Assembly (NCBI RefSeq): GCF_012027325.1 | Contig: NZ_SNUG01000006.1 | Location: 29,788 to 93,787 of the forward strand | Length of the DNA: 64,000 bases | Source of the DNA: Thermococcus sp. M39 | GTDB lineage: Archaea > Methanobacteriota_B > Thermococci > Thermococcales > Thermococcaceae | Direction of reading: 5' to 3' | Shown: positions 8,661 to 17,824 of the stretch, in pieces | Numbering within the stretch: the first letter of the stretch is position 1 | Layout of the letters: each line of letters opens with the position of its first letter | Made by a program: the position numbers and the translations under genes | Notes under the pieces: generated by a model | Told to the model about the DNA's origin: nothing | Database searches by the model: none | The model's input: the letters and a program-made list of their open reading frames with translations, nothing else

Positions 8661-9908
8661 TCAAAGCGGATTTTCCTTCTTTTCTTTGTTCTTAAACCTC
8701 TCATAACTTATCTTAAGAGCCTCTAAAACCGGGAGATTTTCTCCAGCAAAAAATGCAAGCATTGCTCCGCCGCCGGTGCTTATATGACTGATCCCCTGAA
8801 TGTCGTACTTATATATGCTCGCTATGCTGTGCCCTCCTCCTACAACGGAAAATGCTTCGCTTTCTCCAATAGCTCTAAAAACACCTACTGTCCCCCTTGC
8901 AAATTCCTCTATCTCAAAGACTCCCATGGGGCCATTTGCCACAATTATTTTTGCCTGCTTTAGAATCTGGGCGTATTTCTCGATAGTCCTTGAGCCTATG
9001 TCGAGAATTTGATATTCGTCAAACAGCCACTTTTCATCACTCAGCAAATCTATCTCAAGTCTCTCTCCTTTGTAATCAATGGCAAAGTCAACTGGAGTTC
9101 TAATGTATGGATAGAATTCATCCAAAAGCTTCTCAGCCCAATCTACTAACCCTAGGAGTCCCTTTTTCTCGAGGAATTCGATATTCGCAACCCCGAGGTT
9201 GTATCCTTTTGCCAGTGTAAAGATATTTCCAACCAATCCACCAGTAAGGATTAAATCCGCCTTTTCTTGCCTCAGCACATTTTCTGCCACCCTAAGCGAG
9301 TCATTGACCTTTGCACCGCCGAGCACATATACCTTTGGCCTCTCTCTGCTTTCGTAAGCTCTGGTTAAGGCGTTAACCTCTTTTTCCATTAAAAAGCCCA
9401 TTATCATCGGCTTAATTCTAGCAAAGCCTACTAGAGAAGGCTGAGAACGATGAGCAGCAGCAAAGGCATCGTTGACAACATAATCTAAGAGCGGAGCAAG
9501 CTTCCTTACAAAATGAGTTTTCTCGCATTCCTCAAGAGGTTTCTGCTTTATTTCCTCAGCAGCAAAGCGAAGATTTTCTAAAATTATAGCTTCACCGGGT
9601 TTAAGAGACTTTATCTTTTCTCTAGCGTATTTTCCAAAGATATCCTCAACATATTCAACCTCTCTACCAATCAATGAACTCAAGATTTCAGCGTGCTGCT
9701 CCGTTGTGATATAGTCCTCATTGTACGGCTTGCTCTGGTGAGTAGCTATTACAACCTTTGCATTGTGCTCAAGAAGATAAAGCAGAGTAGGCAAAACAGC
9801 TCTAAACCTTGCATCACTTATGATTTTACCATTTTTCACAGGCGAATTCAAATCCACTCGCAGAAAGACCGTTTTGCCGTTATAATTGAAATCCGTGAGC
9901 CTGAACAT
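8661..9908 (-). CDS. pgk: Phosphoglycerate kinase
   Basis: A 415-aa enzyme with the archaeal PGK features: FLRVDLNSPV near the N-terminus, IATHQSKP, LENLRFAAEE, FAAAHRSQPS, the nucleotide-binding VLGGAKVNDS and the C-terminal STGGGAMLAF. It interconverts 1,3-bisphosphoglycerate and 3-phosphoglycerate. In Thermococcales glycolysis largely bypasses this step through GAPOR, so the enzyme serves mainly gluconeogenesis. The ATG at 9908 follows GGTGATGAA. The upstream region has a near-consensus glycolytic motif immediately before BRE/TATA. Confidence 0.96.
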   Translation of the reverse strand: MFRLTDFNYNGKTVFLRVDLNSPVKNGKIISDARFRAVLPTLLYLLEHNAKVVIATHQSKPYNEDYITTEQHAEILSSLIGREVEYVEDIFGKYAREKIKSLKPGEAIILENLRFAAEEIKQKPLEECEKTHFVRKLAPLLDYVVNDAFAAAHRSQPSLVGFARIKPMIMGFLMEKEVNALTRAYESRERPKVYVLGGAKVNDSLRVAENVLRQEKADLILTGGLVGNIFTLAKGYNLGVANIEFLEKKGLLGLVDWAEKLLDEFYPYIRTPVDFAIDYKGERLEIDLLSDEKWLFDEYQILDIGSRTIEKYAQILKQAKIIVANGPMGVFEIEEFARGTVGVFRAIGESEAFSVVGGGHSIASIYKYDIQGISHISTGGGAMLAFFAGENLPVLEALKISYERFKNKEKKENPL

Positions 9909-9940
9909 TTCATCACCAAGGATACGTCAATAAAAAGCGC

Positions 9941-9973
9941 ATTAAAAGGTTATCTTATACACTTTGGGTGATA
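9941..9973 (-). promoter_or_regulatory. pgk promoter with Thermococcales glycolytic motif-like site
   Basis: On the minus strand TATCAC-CCAAA-GTGTATA (9973-9956) is followed by ATAACC and the TATA-like CTTTTAAT (9948-9941), about 33 nt before the pgk ATG. The known motif bound by Tgr/TrmBL1 is TATCAC-N5-GTGATA; here one extra T splits the second half-site. Its placement upstream of BRE/TATA is the arrangement that gives activation of gluconeogenic genes in this order (recalled knowledge). Confidence 0.55.
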
Positions 9974-10004
9974 ACAATGAAAAATCAGAAGAAAAAATCG
10001 AGAA

Positions 10005-10619
10005 TTAAGTCATTAAAAGGTTCTCAATCAGCTTTATTGCCTCCACAATCTTAACCTCTGGCTTTTCTTCCACCTTTGGAAGTTCGAGGTTTATGACCAA
10101 TCTTTCTTCTCTTCCTTCCTCTTCAAGGTCATAGACCTCAAGCTCTTCTATGTCAACATCTTCAAAGAGGCTCTCAACTTCGGGGCCGAGTATCTTTTTG
10201 TCGTTTCCATAAACTTCAACTCTCACAACATCATCTTTTGATGATGTTAGAACCACTATTTCATAATCCCCAATCCTCTTTGTGAAGCGTATCATATTTC
10301 CATATCCAATTATCTCCTCTTTAAATCCTAGCTTTTTCATTGTAGCTCTTATCGTATCAACTTTTGCCTTCATCTTCCTCAAAATTCTCTCCTTAAGTTT
10401 ATAGCTCTCTTCAAGAGCCTTTTTAATGCCCTCACCAGCTTTTTCAATCTCGCCCTCCCAAATGCCAATGAGCTTCAAACCTGAAGAAGTTGATCTGAGC
10501 TCAATCTTTAAGCTGTCAACATCAAAATCTCTCAAATCATCTATTTTAAGCTCGCTAAGTCTTAGGATTTCAAATTCAATTCTAACAATGTTTCCAAAGG
10601 CTTTTCCCTTAAATTTCAC
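10005..10619 (-). CDS. Uncharacterised archaeal protein
   Basis: I do not recognise this 204-aa protein. It has no signal peptide or membrane segment; it begins with beta strands, has a helical stretch (residues about 65-100, KKALEESYKLKERILRKM) and a very acidic C-terminus (DVDIEELEVYDLEEEGREE). The start is set to GTG at 10619, 5 nt after GGGTGA; the ATG at 10625 is too close to that site. It lies alone between pgk and the metallophosphoesterase gene, both on the same strand but separated by gaps. Codon pattern and acidic/basic charge distribution look like a real cytosolic hyperthermophile protein. Confidence 0.7.
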   Translation of the reverse strand: MKFKGKAFGNIVRIEFEILRLSELKIDDLRDFDVDSLKIELRSTSSGLKLIGIWEGEIEKAGEGIKKALEESYKLKERILRKMKAKVDTIRATMKKLGFKEEIIGYGNMIRFTKRIGDYEIVVLTSSKDDVVRVEVYGNDKKILGPEVESLFEDVDIEELEVYDLEEEGREERLVINLELPKVEEKPEVKIVEAIKLIENLLMT

Positions 10620-10712
10620 GGGCATCACCCAAAGGAGAAAAACTGATAATGGTTTAAAAACTCTTCCCCTCCCAATATTGTAGAAAAGACAAAAGGAAGA
10701 AAGAGGATAAGC

Positions 10713-12689
10713 TCATTTTCTCCTCCTCATGAGCAGTGGAATCAGTGCCAATCCAACAATCGCCGCTGGACCGCATATCTTGCTTGTTGTGGCTGTTGAA
10801 GTTTGTGTTGGTGAGCTTTCACTTGAAGTAGTCTCAGAGGTTGTAGTAGTTGTTGTCTTTGTGGTTGTTGTCGTTTTGCCCATAACTTTTTCAGCAACAG
10901 CCTTGTTGCCGTAGAAGTCAACTGCAACTACTCTGATTGTGTATTCATCCGCATCAACACCTGGGATCTGAGCAAGGAAGTAATTAACGTTTGGTCCGCC
11001 CTTTGTAGGCTCTGCTGGATACTTCTTGACTTCACCATTAGCTTCAATCTCCACATATAAGTCTTTGATTCCCAAGTTATCGCTTGCCTTGAAGTAAACC
11101 TTAAATGGCTTTCCTTTTATTGGCTTTGAAGGTGATGTATAAGCAATGCTGACCTGTGGCTTCTCAGTGTCTTTACCCTTTGTTATCACAAGCTCACTGA
11201 TGCCTTTTGGAACAGTGACCTCAAGGAGCATGTAGTGCTTATCTCCGATGGTTCTTTCTCCTAAGACCTTGTATTTGACATTTGTGACAGCATCATCGAC
11301 TTTTGCCCCCTCCGGCACAACAACTGCTATCTTACCTGTTGTCTCCTGATACTCATTCACGAACTTAATTGCTGAACCAAAATCAGTTGTGTGCCTAAAC
11401 ACTATAAACTCCTGTGGAACAGGGAATGAACTTATTGGACCAAAGAGGGTACCAAACATCTCTTCGATTCCTGGAAGTCTAACGTTTCCATTTTCGTCAA
11501 TTTCTACAATTCTTGAACCGTACCAGTTGTCTTCTTCTCTCTTGTCTGGAGCACCAGTTGTTGTTGAAGTTACAAACCAGTGCTCATTTCCGTTCTTGTC
11601 AATATACACCTGAACGTAGTCTGCATGAACGTGTCCGCTTAAGACGAGTTTTATGTTGTACTTTTCAACATCCTCGAGGAATCTCCTGGCTAAGTCTTCA
11701 CTTGTTCTTTCTTTTCCACCAATCCAGTACCAGCTTACGAGAGGAGCTATTGTCTCCCAGTCATCAAATGCACTGAGACCTTCAATTTTTCCGCTCTTTC
11801 CTTCTGGAGTCTTGTACCAGTATGGGTGGTGAACTAAAATAATTGGTATTTTATCTGGGTTTTGTTCAAGTATCTTCTCCATCCACTCAAGCTGCTCCAT
11901 AGTTGGGTGTGATCTTTCATTATCAGAATCCAAAGCTATGATTATGAACTTGCCAATTGTGATATAGTAGATTGGTGGAGCAATGAATTTTGAGAAATAC
12001 TTTGGTGGATCATCATGATTACCTTTAACGATTATTATCGGCTTCTCAGCAGCAATGGCATTTTCCATTAAGCTAAGCAGATATCCATATGCTTTGCTGT
12101 CACCTGCAGTATCAACGACATCACCTGTTGCAATGATTACATCAACTGCTGGGTTCATTCCCCAGTATGTGAAGAAGCTGTCAGCTGCTACGTAGCTTGA
12201 GAGTGGAATTGCCCCTTCACCGCACTTGAATATGCTTCTGCAGAACTTTTCTCCATTTACATAACCAATCTTTGCACCGCTTGTAATGTGGAGATCGCTT
12301 CCATGAGCAATCCTGAGAACCTTTGGATACTCCTTGAGAATCCAGACACCGTTTGGAACAACAACTTCGCCCTTATTGGACTTCACAATCAAGAAATAGT
12401 CATCTGGAACTACGTTATCTGGGATTTTAACCTGAAGTTCATTTCCATTCTTTCCAACTATCTGGAGCTCATAGGGGCCGTTAAGCACTGAGACTATTGA
12501 AAGGCTTGTTATTTCAACGCCATCTTGAGCCCTCATTGTAACTGTTTCCCCTGGAAGAGCCACAACTGGAGCTCCTGGAGCAGGGTACGCCAAAACATCA
12601 AGTGGAGAAAGCGTCGCTGCCTCTACTTGTACTACTTGGAACATAGAAAATACCATCAAAACTAAAAGTAATGCAACTCCCTTCTTCAT
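10713..12689 (-). CDS. Secreted metallophosphoesterase with CGP-CTERM anchor
   Basis: A 658-aa exported protein. It has a signal peptide (residues 1-24), an N-terminal beta domain, then a calcineurin-like phosphoesterase: SDLHI near residue 130, ATGDVVDT, KGNHDDP, VHHPYW and SGHVHAD supply the two-metal site. Two beta-rich domains follow, then a Thr/Ser-rich stalk (probably glycosylated) and the terminal CGPAAIVGLALIPLL-MRRRK, the CGP-CTERM sorting signal of Thermococcales, with a hydrophobic segment and basic tail. It should act on phosphoesters outside the cell while anchored to the envelope. The ATG at 12689 follows GGTACC-type weak site; the substrate is unknown. Confidence 0.93.
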   Translation of the reverse strand: MKKGVALLLVLMVFSMFQVVQVEAATLSPLDVLAYPAPGAPVVALPGETVTMRAQDGVEITSLSIVSVLNGPYELQIVGKNGNELQVKIPDNVVPDDYFLIVKSNKGEVVVPNGVWILKEYPKVLRIAHGSDLHITSGAKIGYVNGEKFCRSIFKCGEGAIPLSSYVAADSFFTYWGMNPAVDVIIATGDVVDTAGDSKAYGYLLSLMENAIAAEKPIIIVKGNHDDPPKYFSKFIAPPIYYITIGKFIIIALDSDNERSHPTMEQLEWMEKILEQNPDKIPIILVHHPYWYKTPEGKSGKIEGLSAFDDWETIAPLVSWYWIGGKERTSEDLARRFLEDVEKYNIKLVLSGHVHADYVQVYIDKNGNEHWFVTSTTTGAPDKREEDNWYGSRIVEIDENGNVRLPGIEEMFGTLFGPISSFPVPQEFIVFRHTTDFGSAIKFVNEYQETTGKIAVVVPEGAKVDDAVTNVKYKVLGERTIGDKHYMLLEVTVPKGISELVITKGKDTEKPQVSIAYTSPSKPIKGKPFKVYFKASDNLGIKDLYVEIEANGEVKKYPAEPTKGGPNVNYFLAQIPGVDADEYTIRVVAVDFYGNKAVAEKVMGKTTTTTKTTTTTTSETTSSESSPTQTSTATTSKICGPAAIVGLALIPLLMRRRK

Positions 12690-12783
12690 GGTACCACCAA
12701 ATAAAAAAATGCTAATTTAGCTATAAAATATTATCCGACACAAATTTGTGCAACTAAGGAATAAAAAGTGAGAATATTTAACA

Positions 12784-13395
12784 CTACGAGTTCCATCTGA
12801 CTGAAATTAGAGCCAATCCCATAATCTTTTCCGAAAGCTCGCTTTTTCCCCCTAATCTTTTGTATTCCTGGTACCCTTGCCATATTTTCGAGTAGAGTTT
12901 TTGAGCTGCATCAACCTTATGCCTCCTTGTCGCTACAAAAAGCCGAGTTAAGTGAACCGCCATATCCAGCAAAATGTAATCCGCTCTGCTGATAGGTTTT
13001 ACAATTGAAGGGACCATCTCACCGTAAACTGGAATGAATTTACATTTTAACACTCTGCTTTTTCCAAGTTCGTCCTCAATTTCGCTCTCTTCAAACTCTA
13101 TCTTGCCCTCAATCCAGCTTAACTTTTTGATTTTTCTGAGAGGTATTTTCTTTGCATCTTCAAATTCTACATCAATTGGAATATTCAACGCAGCTTTTAC
13201 CAGAAGCTCGACATCCTGCGTTATGTGGACAACTCCAAAAGGATGTTCCTTGATTTCTTGAAAGCTCTTTCCTTCAAAAAGCTTGAAATAAAAATAATTC
13301 CCTTTTCGAATAATCCCAATGGGGGTTAAGTTTGACTTTGTTACTAGCAAAACCTCATACACTTTTCCTTCATCAAACAGCTCCAAAATCTTCAT
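12784..13395 (-). CDS. DUF447 family flavin-binding-like protein
   Basis: A 203-aa cytosolic protein whose N-terminal half (YEVLLVTKSNLTPIGI, then FGVVHITQDVELLVKAAL) fits the DUF447 family, structurally an FMN-binding split barrel, with a helical C-terminus (RADYILLDMAVHLTRLF). Its enzymatic role is not established. The ATG at 13395 follows GGGTGAGAGC; the longer frame start lacks a site. It is 34 nt downstream of the ABC ATPase gene and is probably the last gene of that operon, although a link to iron or other import is only suggested by position. Confidence 0.75.
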   Translation of the reverse strand: MKILELFDEGKVYEVLLVTKSNLTPIGIIRKGNYFYFKLFEGKSFQEIKEHPFGVVHITQDVELLVKAALNIPIDVEFEDAKKIPLRKIKKLSWIEGKIEFEESEIEDELGKSRVLKCKFIPVYGEMVPSIVKPISRADYILLDMAVHLTRLFVATRRHKVDAAQKLYSKIWQGYQEYKRLGGKSELSEKIMGLALISVRWNS

Positions 13396-13429
13396 GCTCT
13401 CACCCAAGAAGGAAGTTAAGAAAAGAAAG

Positions 13430-14491
13430 TCAGAGTTGCTTTGGCAAGATGAGGATATCGTCTTTATTTATGTAGAAAGTAACTGGTCCTTGTGGCTTTA
13501 AGCCCATAACGTCCTTATCACTTATGGTTCTTGCAATGATTCTAGTTTCTCCGAACATTCCAACGACCTCGATAAAGAATCCATAGTATTCGATGAGATC
13601 AACCTTACCTTCAAGCTTCACAGCATTTTCAATTGGCTTTAAGCTGATACGCTCTGGCCTAATAACGATGACAACTTTGTCGCTCTTGTCGGTATATGTT
13701 AGCCCTTCAAGTCTGAAGTGTTCAAACTCTACTGTAACCTTGTCGCCATGTCTTTCAACAACCTTTGCTGGAATTACGTTTGTCTTGCCCATGAAAGATG
13801 CAACAAATTCAGTCTTGGGCTTCTCGTAGATTTCCTTCGGCGTTCCGACCTGCTCAACGGTTCCAACGTTCATCACTGCTATCCTATCACTTATTGCCAT
13901 TGCCTCCTCTTGGTCGTGTGTAACGTAAAGGACTGTAATGCCAAGTTCCCTTTGTATTCTCCTGATTTCTGAACGCATCTCAAGCCTGAGCTTTGCATCA
14001 AGGTTTGAAAGAGGTTCATCGAGGAGAAGCAATTTAGGCTCAACGACTATAGCTCTCGCTATTGCAACTCTCTGCTGCTGACCACCGCTAAGCTGAGTAG
14101 GATATCTGTCCTCAAAGCCTTCGAGCTTAACAAGTTCTAATGCCCATTTGACCTTTCTCTCAATTTCTTCCTTTGGAAGCTTCCTAATTTTGAGCCCATA
14201 AGCGATGTTGTCATAAACTGTCATGTGAGGCCAAAGAGCATAGTTCTGGAACACTAAGACTGCCCCTCTTTCGCTTGAGCTAAGATATGTAACCTCTTGG
14301 TCGTCAAAGAATATCTTTCCGCTGTCTGGGAAGTCAAGACCAGCAATAATTCTCAATGTTGTGGACTTTCCACATCCAGATGGCCCAAGTAAAGTAAACA
14401 GCTCGCCGTGCTTTATATGCAGGTCAATTCCCTTTAATGCGACGGTTTCTCCGAAGGTTTTAACAATATTCTCAAGTTTGACTTCAACCAA
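13430..14491 (-). CDS. ABC importer ATP-binding protein, FbpC/PotA type
   Basis: A 353-aa ATPase with Walker A GPSGCGKSTT, signature LSGGQQQRVAIARAI, Walker B LLLLDEPLSNLD and switch VTHDQEEAMA, followed by a TOBE-like C-terminal domain of about 110 residues. It energises the fused permease encoded upstream. I place the start at TTG 14491, 6 nt after GAGGTGA; the in-frame GTG at 14500 is part of that site. Substrate group (ferric iron, thiamine, polyamine or phosphonate) cannot be separated by the ATPase alone; the double-length permease favours the Fe(III)/thiamine class. Confidence 0.93.
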   Translation of the reverse strand: MVEVKLENIVKTFGETVALKGIDLHIKHGELFTLLGPSGCGKSTTLRIIAGLDFPDSGKIFFDDQEVTYLSSSERGAVLVFQNYALWPHMTVYDNIAYGLKIRKLPKEEIERKVKWALELVKLEGFEDRYPTQLSGGQQQRVAIARAIVVEPKLLLLDEPLSNLDAKLRLEMRSEIRRIQRELGITVLYVTHDQEEAMAISDRIAVMNVGTVEQVGTPKEIYEKPKTEFVASFMGKTNVIPAKVVERHGDKVTVEFEHFRLEGLTYTDKSDKVVIVIRPERISLKPIENAVKLEGKVDLIEYYGFFIEVVGMFGETRIIARTISDKDVMGLKPQGPVTFYINKDDILILPKQL

Positions 14492-14501
14492 CTTTCTCAC
14501 C

Positions 14502-16343
14502 TCATGTTAATCCTATGAATGCGTATCTTTGCTTGGTGATTATGTTAACTAACACAATTGAGAGTATCTGGACTGTAATTAACAGCACACCCAATGCCGC
14601 AGCAAGCTGAGCGCTTCCTGCTGCTGACATCATGATGTCTTTCATGAATGCTGTAATCGGTGCATACTGCATGTTGAGTGAACCTAATGTAATACCAACA
14701 CTTGTCTCGCTCATTGAATAAACGAAGCTTAGCATTGCACCACCAAAGACGTTAAGTGAAATCAGTGGTAGCAAGATACCGGTTATTGTCTTCCATCTGC
14801 TTGCTCCAAGGTTCATTGAAGCTTCTTCAAGTGAGACGTGAACCTGCTGAAGTCCTGCATAGACAGAACGTGCTGAGAAAGGCAGTCTTCTGATTGAATA
14901 CGCTAGTATGAGTACAAAAGCCGGGTTGAAGCTGAAGATGTTCGTTGGGTCTAGTGGTGTGTTGGGGAACACTTGTGAGAAGAAGTAGAAGTATCCCATT
15001 GCGACAACGATACCTGGAACAGCGATTGGGATTATAACTAAGCTTTCAAGCACTGGGGTTAAGATTCCCTTAAATCTGCTGGTTGCATAAGAAGACGTTA
15101 TTGAGAGGAGTATGATGAGTATAACGGCGGCACCTGAATACATAAGGCTGTTTATGATATATCTTCTCACGTCGGGATTAAGAAGCATCTGCTTGACGTA
15201 TTCCGTTGTAAATCCTTGAGGCATTACAGTAACGCTCCATTGCTTGGAGAATGCCAATAGAACGACACCAATCTGTGGGAATATTGTGAAGAGCAGTAGT
15301 GGGAGCAACACTATATAGATAATTGCAGCTTGCCATGGTTTTGGTTTGCTGACTCTTGGCTTCCATCTTCCACCTTTGCTGAGCATAGCATACTGCCTCA
15401 AGCTGACATACTTCCTAATTCCGAGGAATGCAAGCACAGCCAAAGTAAGCATTAAAATTGATAGTGCCGCAATCTCCGGGCTCCTCTCACCCAAACCATA
15501 GAGGAATTTGCTGAAGATTTGATAAGACATCAGTTTCTTAGCCAATGGGTCACCTTGGAAGACAATTGGTGCTGCTAAATCTTCAAGGCTAAAGATGAAT
15601 ACAAGCGTTGCACCAGCGGCTATACCTGGTAAAGCTAATGGGAACGTTACTGTTCTAAATAAGTGGAAGCCTTTGCTCCCGAGATTTTCTGCCTGCTCCT
15701 CTAATGTTGGATCAATGTTAATAAAGCTTGCATAGGCGTTGAGGTAAACTATTGGATAGTACGTCATAGCCTGAGCTAAAACAACACCTGCCAAACCATC
15801 AATTTTAATCCTAAAGGGCAGTATGTGAAGCAACTCATAGAAAATGTAGTTGATTAAACCTGTATCGAGAAACATCTTCTTAATAACGTATGCATTAACG
15901 AATGGGGTAACTAACAGGGGAATAAAGAGGGCAATTCTAAAGAAGTTTTTACCCTTAAAGTCATATCTCGCCATTACAAAGGCGAAGATTGTTCCCATAA
16001 GTGAAGCCAAAAGCGTCACAAGAGCAGCAACCACAAGTGAGTTAATTACAACTCCAAAGTCTATTCCCCTGATTAGATAAACAGTCTCCCCAGTTGCAGT
16101 AACAGTCTTTATAGCAAAATCTCCCCTAGGTGGGAATTGGACGTAATAGCTTGAGGTTAATATGCTCTTAAACCAGTAAAGCGAAAAGTGTCCCTCATGA
16201 CTGAATGCTATTGCCAGCATAGCCAAGACTGGCACAATTAGAAATATTACTATATAAAGCAGAGGGAAAAGATAAGAAAAGGCAACAAGAGGTTCAAACA
16301 AAGGTGTTCCAAAGAGTCTTTCACTCCATTTGCTTACTTTCAT
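14502..16343 (-). CDS. ABC importer permease with two fused permease domains, FbpB/ThiP type
   Basis: A 613-aa membrane protein with two binding-protein-dependent permease domains in tandem, each with the EAA-type loop (EEQAENLGSKGFHLFRTVTFP near residue 220 and EEASMNLGASRWKTITGILLP near residue 505). Fused double permeases are typical of Fe(III) and thiamine importers. Its ATG overlaps the stop of the binding-protein gene (ATGA, 4 nt) and its stop precedes the ATPase gene by a few nt: one operon. Confidence 0.93.
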   Translation of the reverse strand: MKVSKWSERLFGTPLFEPLVAFSYLFPLLYIVIFLIVPVLAMLAIAFSHEGHFSLYWFKSILTSSYYVQFPPRGDFAIKTVTATGETVYLIRGIDFGVVINSLVVAALVTLLASLMGTIFAFVMARYDFKGKNFFRIALFIPLLVTPFVNAYVIKKMFLDTGLINYIFYELLHILPFRIKIDGLAGVVLAQAMTYYPIVYLNAYASFINIDPTLEEQAENLGSKGFHLFRTVTFPLALPGIAAGATLVFIFSLEDLAAPIVFQGDPLAKKLMSYQIFSKFLYGLGERSPEIAALSILMLTLAVLAFLGIRKYVSLRQYAMLSKGGRWKPRVSKPKPWQAAIIYIVLLPLLLFTIFPQIGVVLLAFSKQWSVTVMPQGFTTEYVKQMLLNPDVRRYIINSLMYSGAAVILIILLSITSSYATSRFKGILTPVLESLVIIPIAVPGIVVAMGYFYFFSQVFPNTPLDPTNIFSFNPAFVLILAYSIRRLPFSARSVYAGLQQVHVSLEEASMNLGASRWKTITGILLPLISLNVFGGAMLSFVYSMSETSVGITLGSLNMQYAPITAFMKDIMMSAAGSAQLAAALGVLLITVQILSIVLVNIITKQRYAFIGLT

Positions 16344-17734
16344 CCTTGCACCTCCGCTAACACCTTGTTGTATTTAGCTCTTGCAGCATCTCTCCACTCC
16401 TGCATAAGGGTGTCTTTAAATCCTGAATCCTTAATGAGCCTCTCATTTATTTTCTTTGCATACTCCTCAGTGAAGGTAACCACCTGCCCTGAGTCCGGAT
16501 CTTTAAACTGTATTGGAGCCAAAAGCTGTGCCTTAAGCTGCTCGTACTTTTCTTTGCTTATCTTTCCTTGCTTGTAAGCCTGAACAAGGGCAACCCATGC
16601 TCTGTGGAGTTCTTGGTTTGCATCAACCAATGTAGCCTTGAAGTAGAACTGCATTGCATAAATCGTAGCCAATGCTCTTGCATCATCAAACTGAATACCT
16701 TGGGTTTGCAAAGCTAATTCATAAGCTTTCTTTAAATCTGGCCTCTTCTGTCCCTCTGGAGTGTCAAAGACTGCGGGATTAACTGGAAGTCTGTTAACAT
16801 CTTCGTTAAGCCAAATCTTTTGTCCCTCTGTGAGTACCCAGTAAATGAAAGCTTGTGCAGCCTCTGGGTGTTGGGAGTTCTTAAGCAAGGCAATTGGGTC
16901 ACCATTGATGATACTCTCTCCCTTTGGAATGATATAAACACATGAGGGATTAAGCTTCATTGCAGTGTATCCATAGAAGTCAATTGTGTTTCCAACAGCT
17001 ATGTCACCAGCTATAACGGCCTCCCTAACAGCATCACTTGCATCGTAAATCTTTGAGTTTGCAGCTATGATTGTGAGAACCTTCCATCCCTCTTCCCAAC
17101 CAAAAGCTTGGAGAATAATCTGGTAAATTCTTGTGTTTGAGGTGCTCCTTGTTGGATCAGCAATACCAACTTGTGGTGGGTCTAGTGCAAAAGTCTCGCT
17201 TGCTATATCCTCCCATCTCTCTGGCATTGGAAGGTTCCACCTCTTAAGGACGTCCTTATTCACTGTGAAACCAAACGATGAAAGTGCAGCTGCAATCCAG
17301 TAAACTTTTCCATCGTCACCTTTTCTAACCATTGGCATTCCAGCAATATCTTCCTTTATTTGTGTTCCAAGAAGTCCAAGAACCTTTTCATCTGTGATTG
17401 GAGCTAAATAGCCTTGTTTGAAGAGGTCATCAAAGAGCGTTGGCCCTCCACCCCACCCAATATCAGCACCTTTCTCAATTAGGGCTGGCCACTGTGAATC
17501 TGGAGCTTTGATGAATTTAATGTTCACAATGTTATACTGCTTAGCAATGTCACTCTTTAGAAATGCCTCTTTTGCCAGCATTTGAATAGTAGTGTCGTGT
17601 CTTGTTAGAACTATTAAAGTTATTCCCTCCCCAGTTTTCTGGGTTGTCGTTGTCTGCTCTCCACCACCAATACATCCAGACACTATGCTAATGAGAAACA
17701 GCAGTACAAGTGAAAGAGCAATGCCTTTTTTCAT
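16340..17734 (-). CDS. ABC importer substrate-binding lipoprotein
   Basis: A 464-aa extracellular binding protein with a lipoprotein signal (lipobox VSGC, Cys21) and a Thr-rich linker anchoring it to the membrane. The mature part has the two-lobe pattern of extracellular solute-binding proteins (IGWGGGPTLFDDLFKQGYL, later VYWIAAALSSFGFTVN, GDPIALLKN) closest in feel to the Fe(III)/2-aminoethylphosphonate binding group. The ATG at 17734 has the site AGGTGAGCCAAA. It is the first gene of the SBP-permease-ATPase operon. Ligand uncertain. Confidence 0.9.
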   Translation of the reverse strand: MKKGIALSLVLLFLISIVSGCIGGGEQTTTTQKTGEGITLIVLTRHDTTIQMLAKEAFLKSDIAKQYNIVNIKFIKAPDSQWPALIEKGADIGWGGGPTLFDDLFKQGYLAPITDEKVLGLLGTQIKEDIAGMPMVRKGDDGKVYWIAAALSSFGFTVNKDVLKRWNLPMPERWEDIASETFALDPPQVGIADPTRSTSNTRIYQIILQAFGWEEGWKVLTIIAANSKIYDASDAVREAVIAGDIAVGNTIDFYGYTAMKLNPSCVYIIPKGESIINGDPIALLKNSQHPEAAQAFIYWVLTEGQKIWLNEDVNRLPVNPAVFDTPEGQKRPDLKKAYELALQTQGIQFDDARALATIYAMQFYFKATLVDANQELHRAWVALVQAYKQGKISKEKYEQLKAQLLAPIQFKDPDSGQVVTFTEEYAKKINERLIKDSGFKDTLMQEWRDAARAKYNKVLAEVQG

Positions 17735-17824
17735 TTTGGCTCACCTCTGATGGGTTCTACAAAAGCTTCTTTAAATTTTTGCCACAAAAAAATGTTAAAA
17801 AATTAAAGGTTTAGAGAGAAAAAT

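Noticed and set aside
9977..10057. Plus-strand ORF of 26 codons with an upstream GGTGATAACA
   Set aside because: It overlaps the 3' end of the minus-strand gene at 10005, is Lys/Ser-rich without family features, and its apparent ribosome site is part of the pgk glycolytic-motif-like element.
10729..10927. Repetitive frames opposite or beside the Thr-rich stalk of the metallophosphoesterase
   Set aside because: They are produced by the low-complexity ACA/TTG repeats of the Thr codons; the signal peptide, catalytic motifs and CGP-CTERM tail are all in the minus-strand frame.
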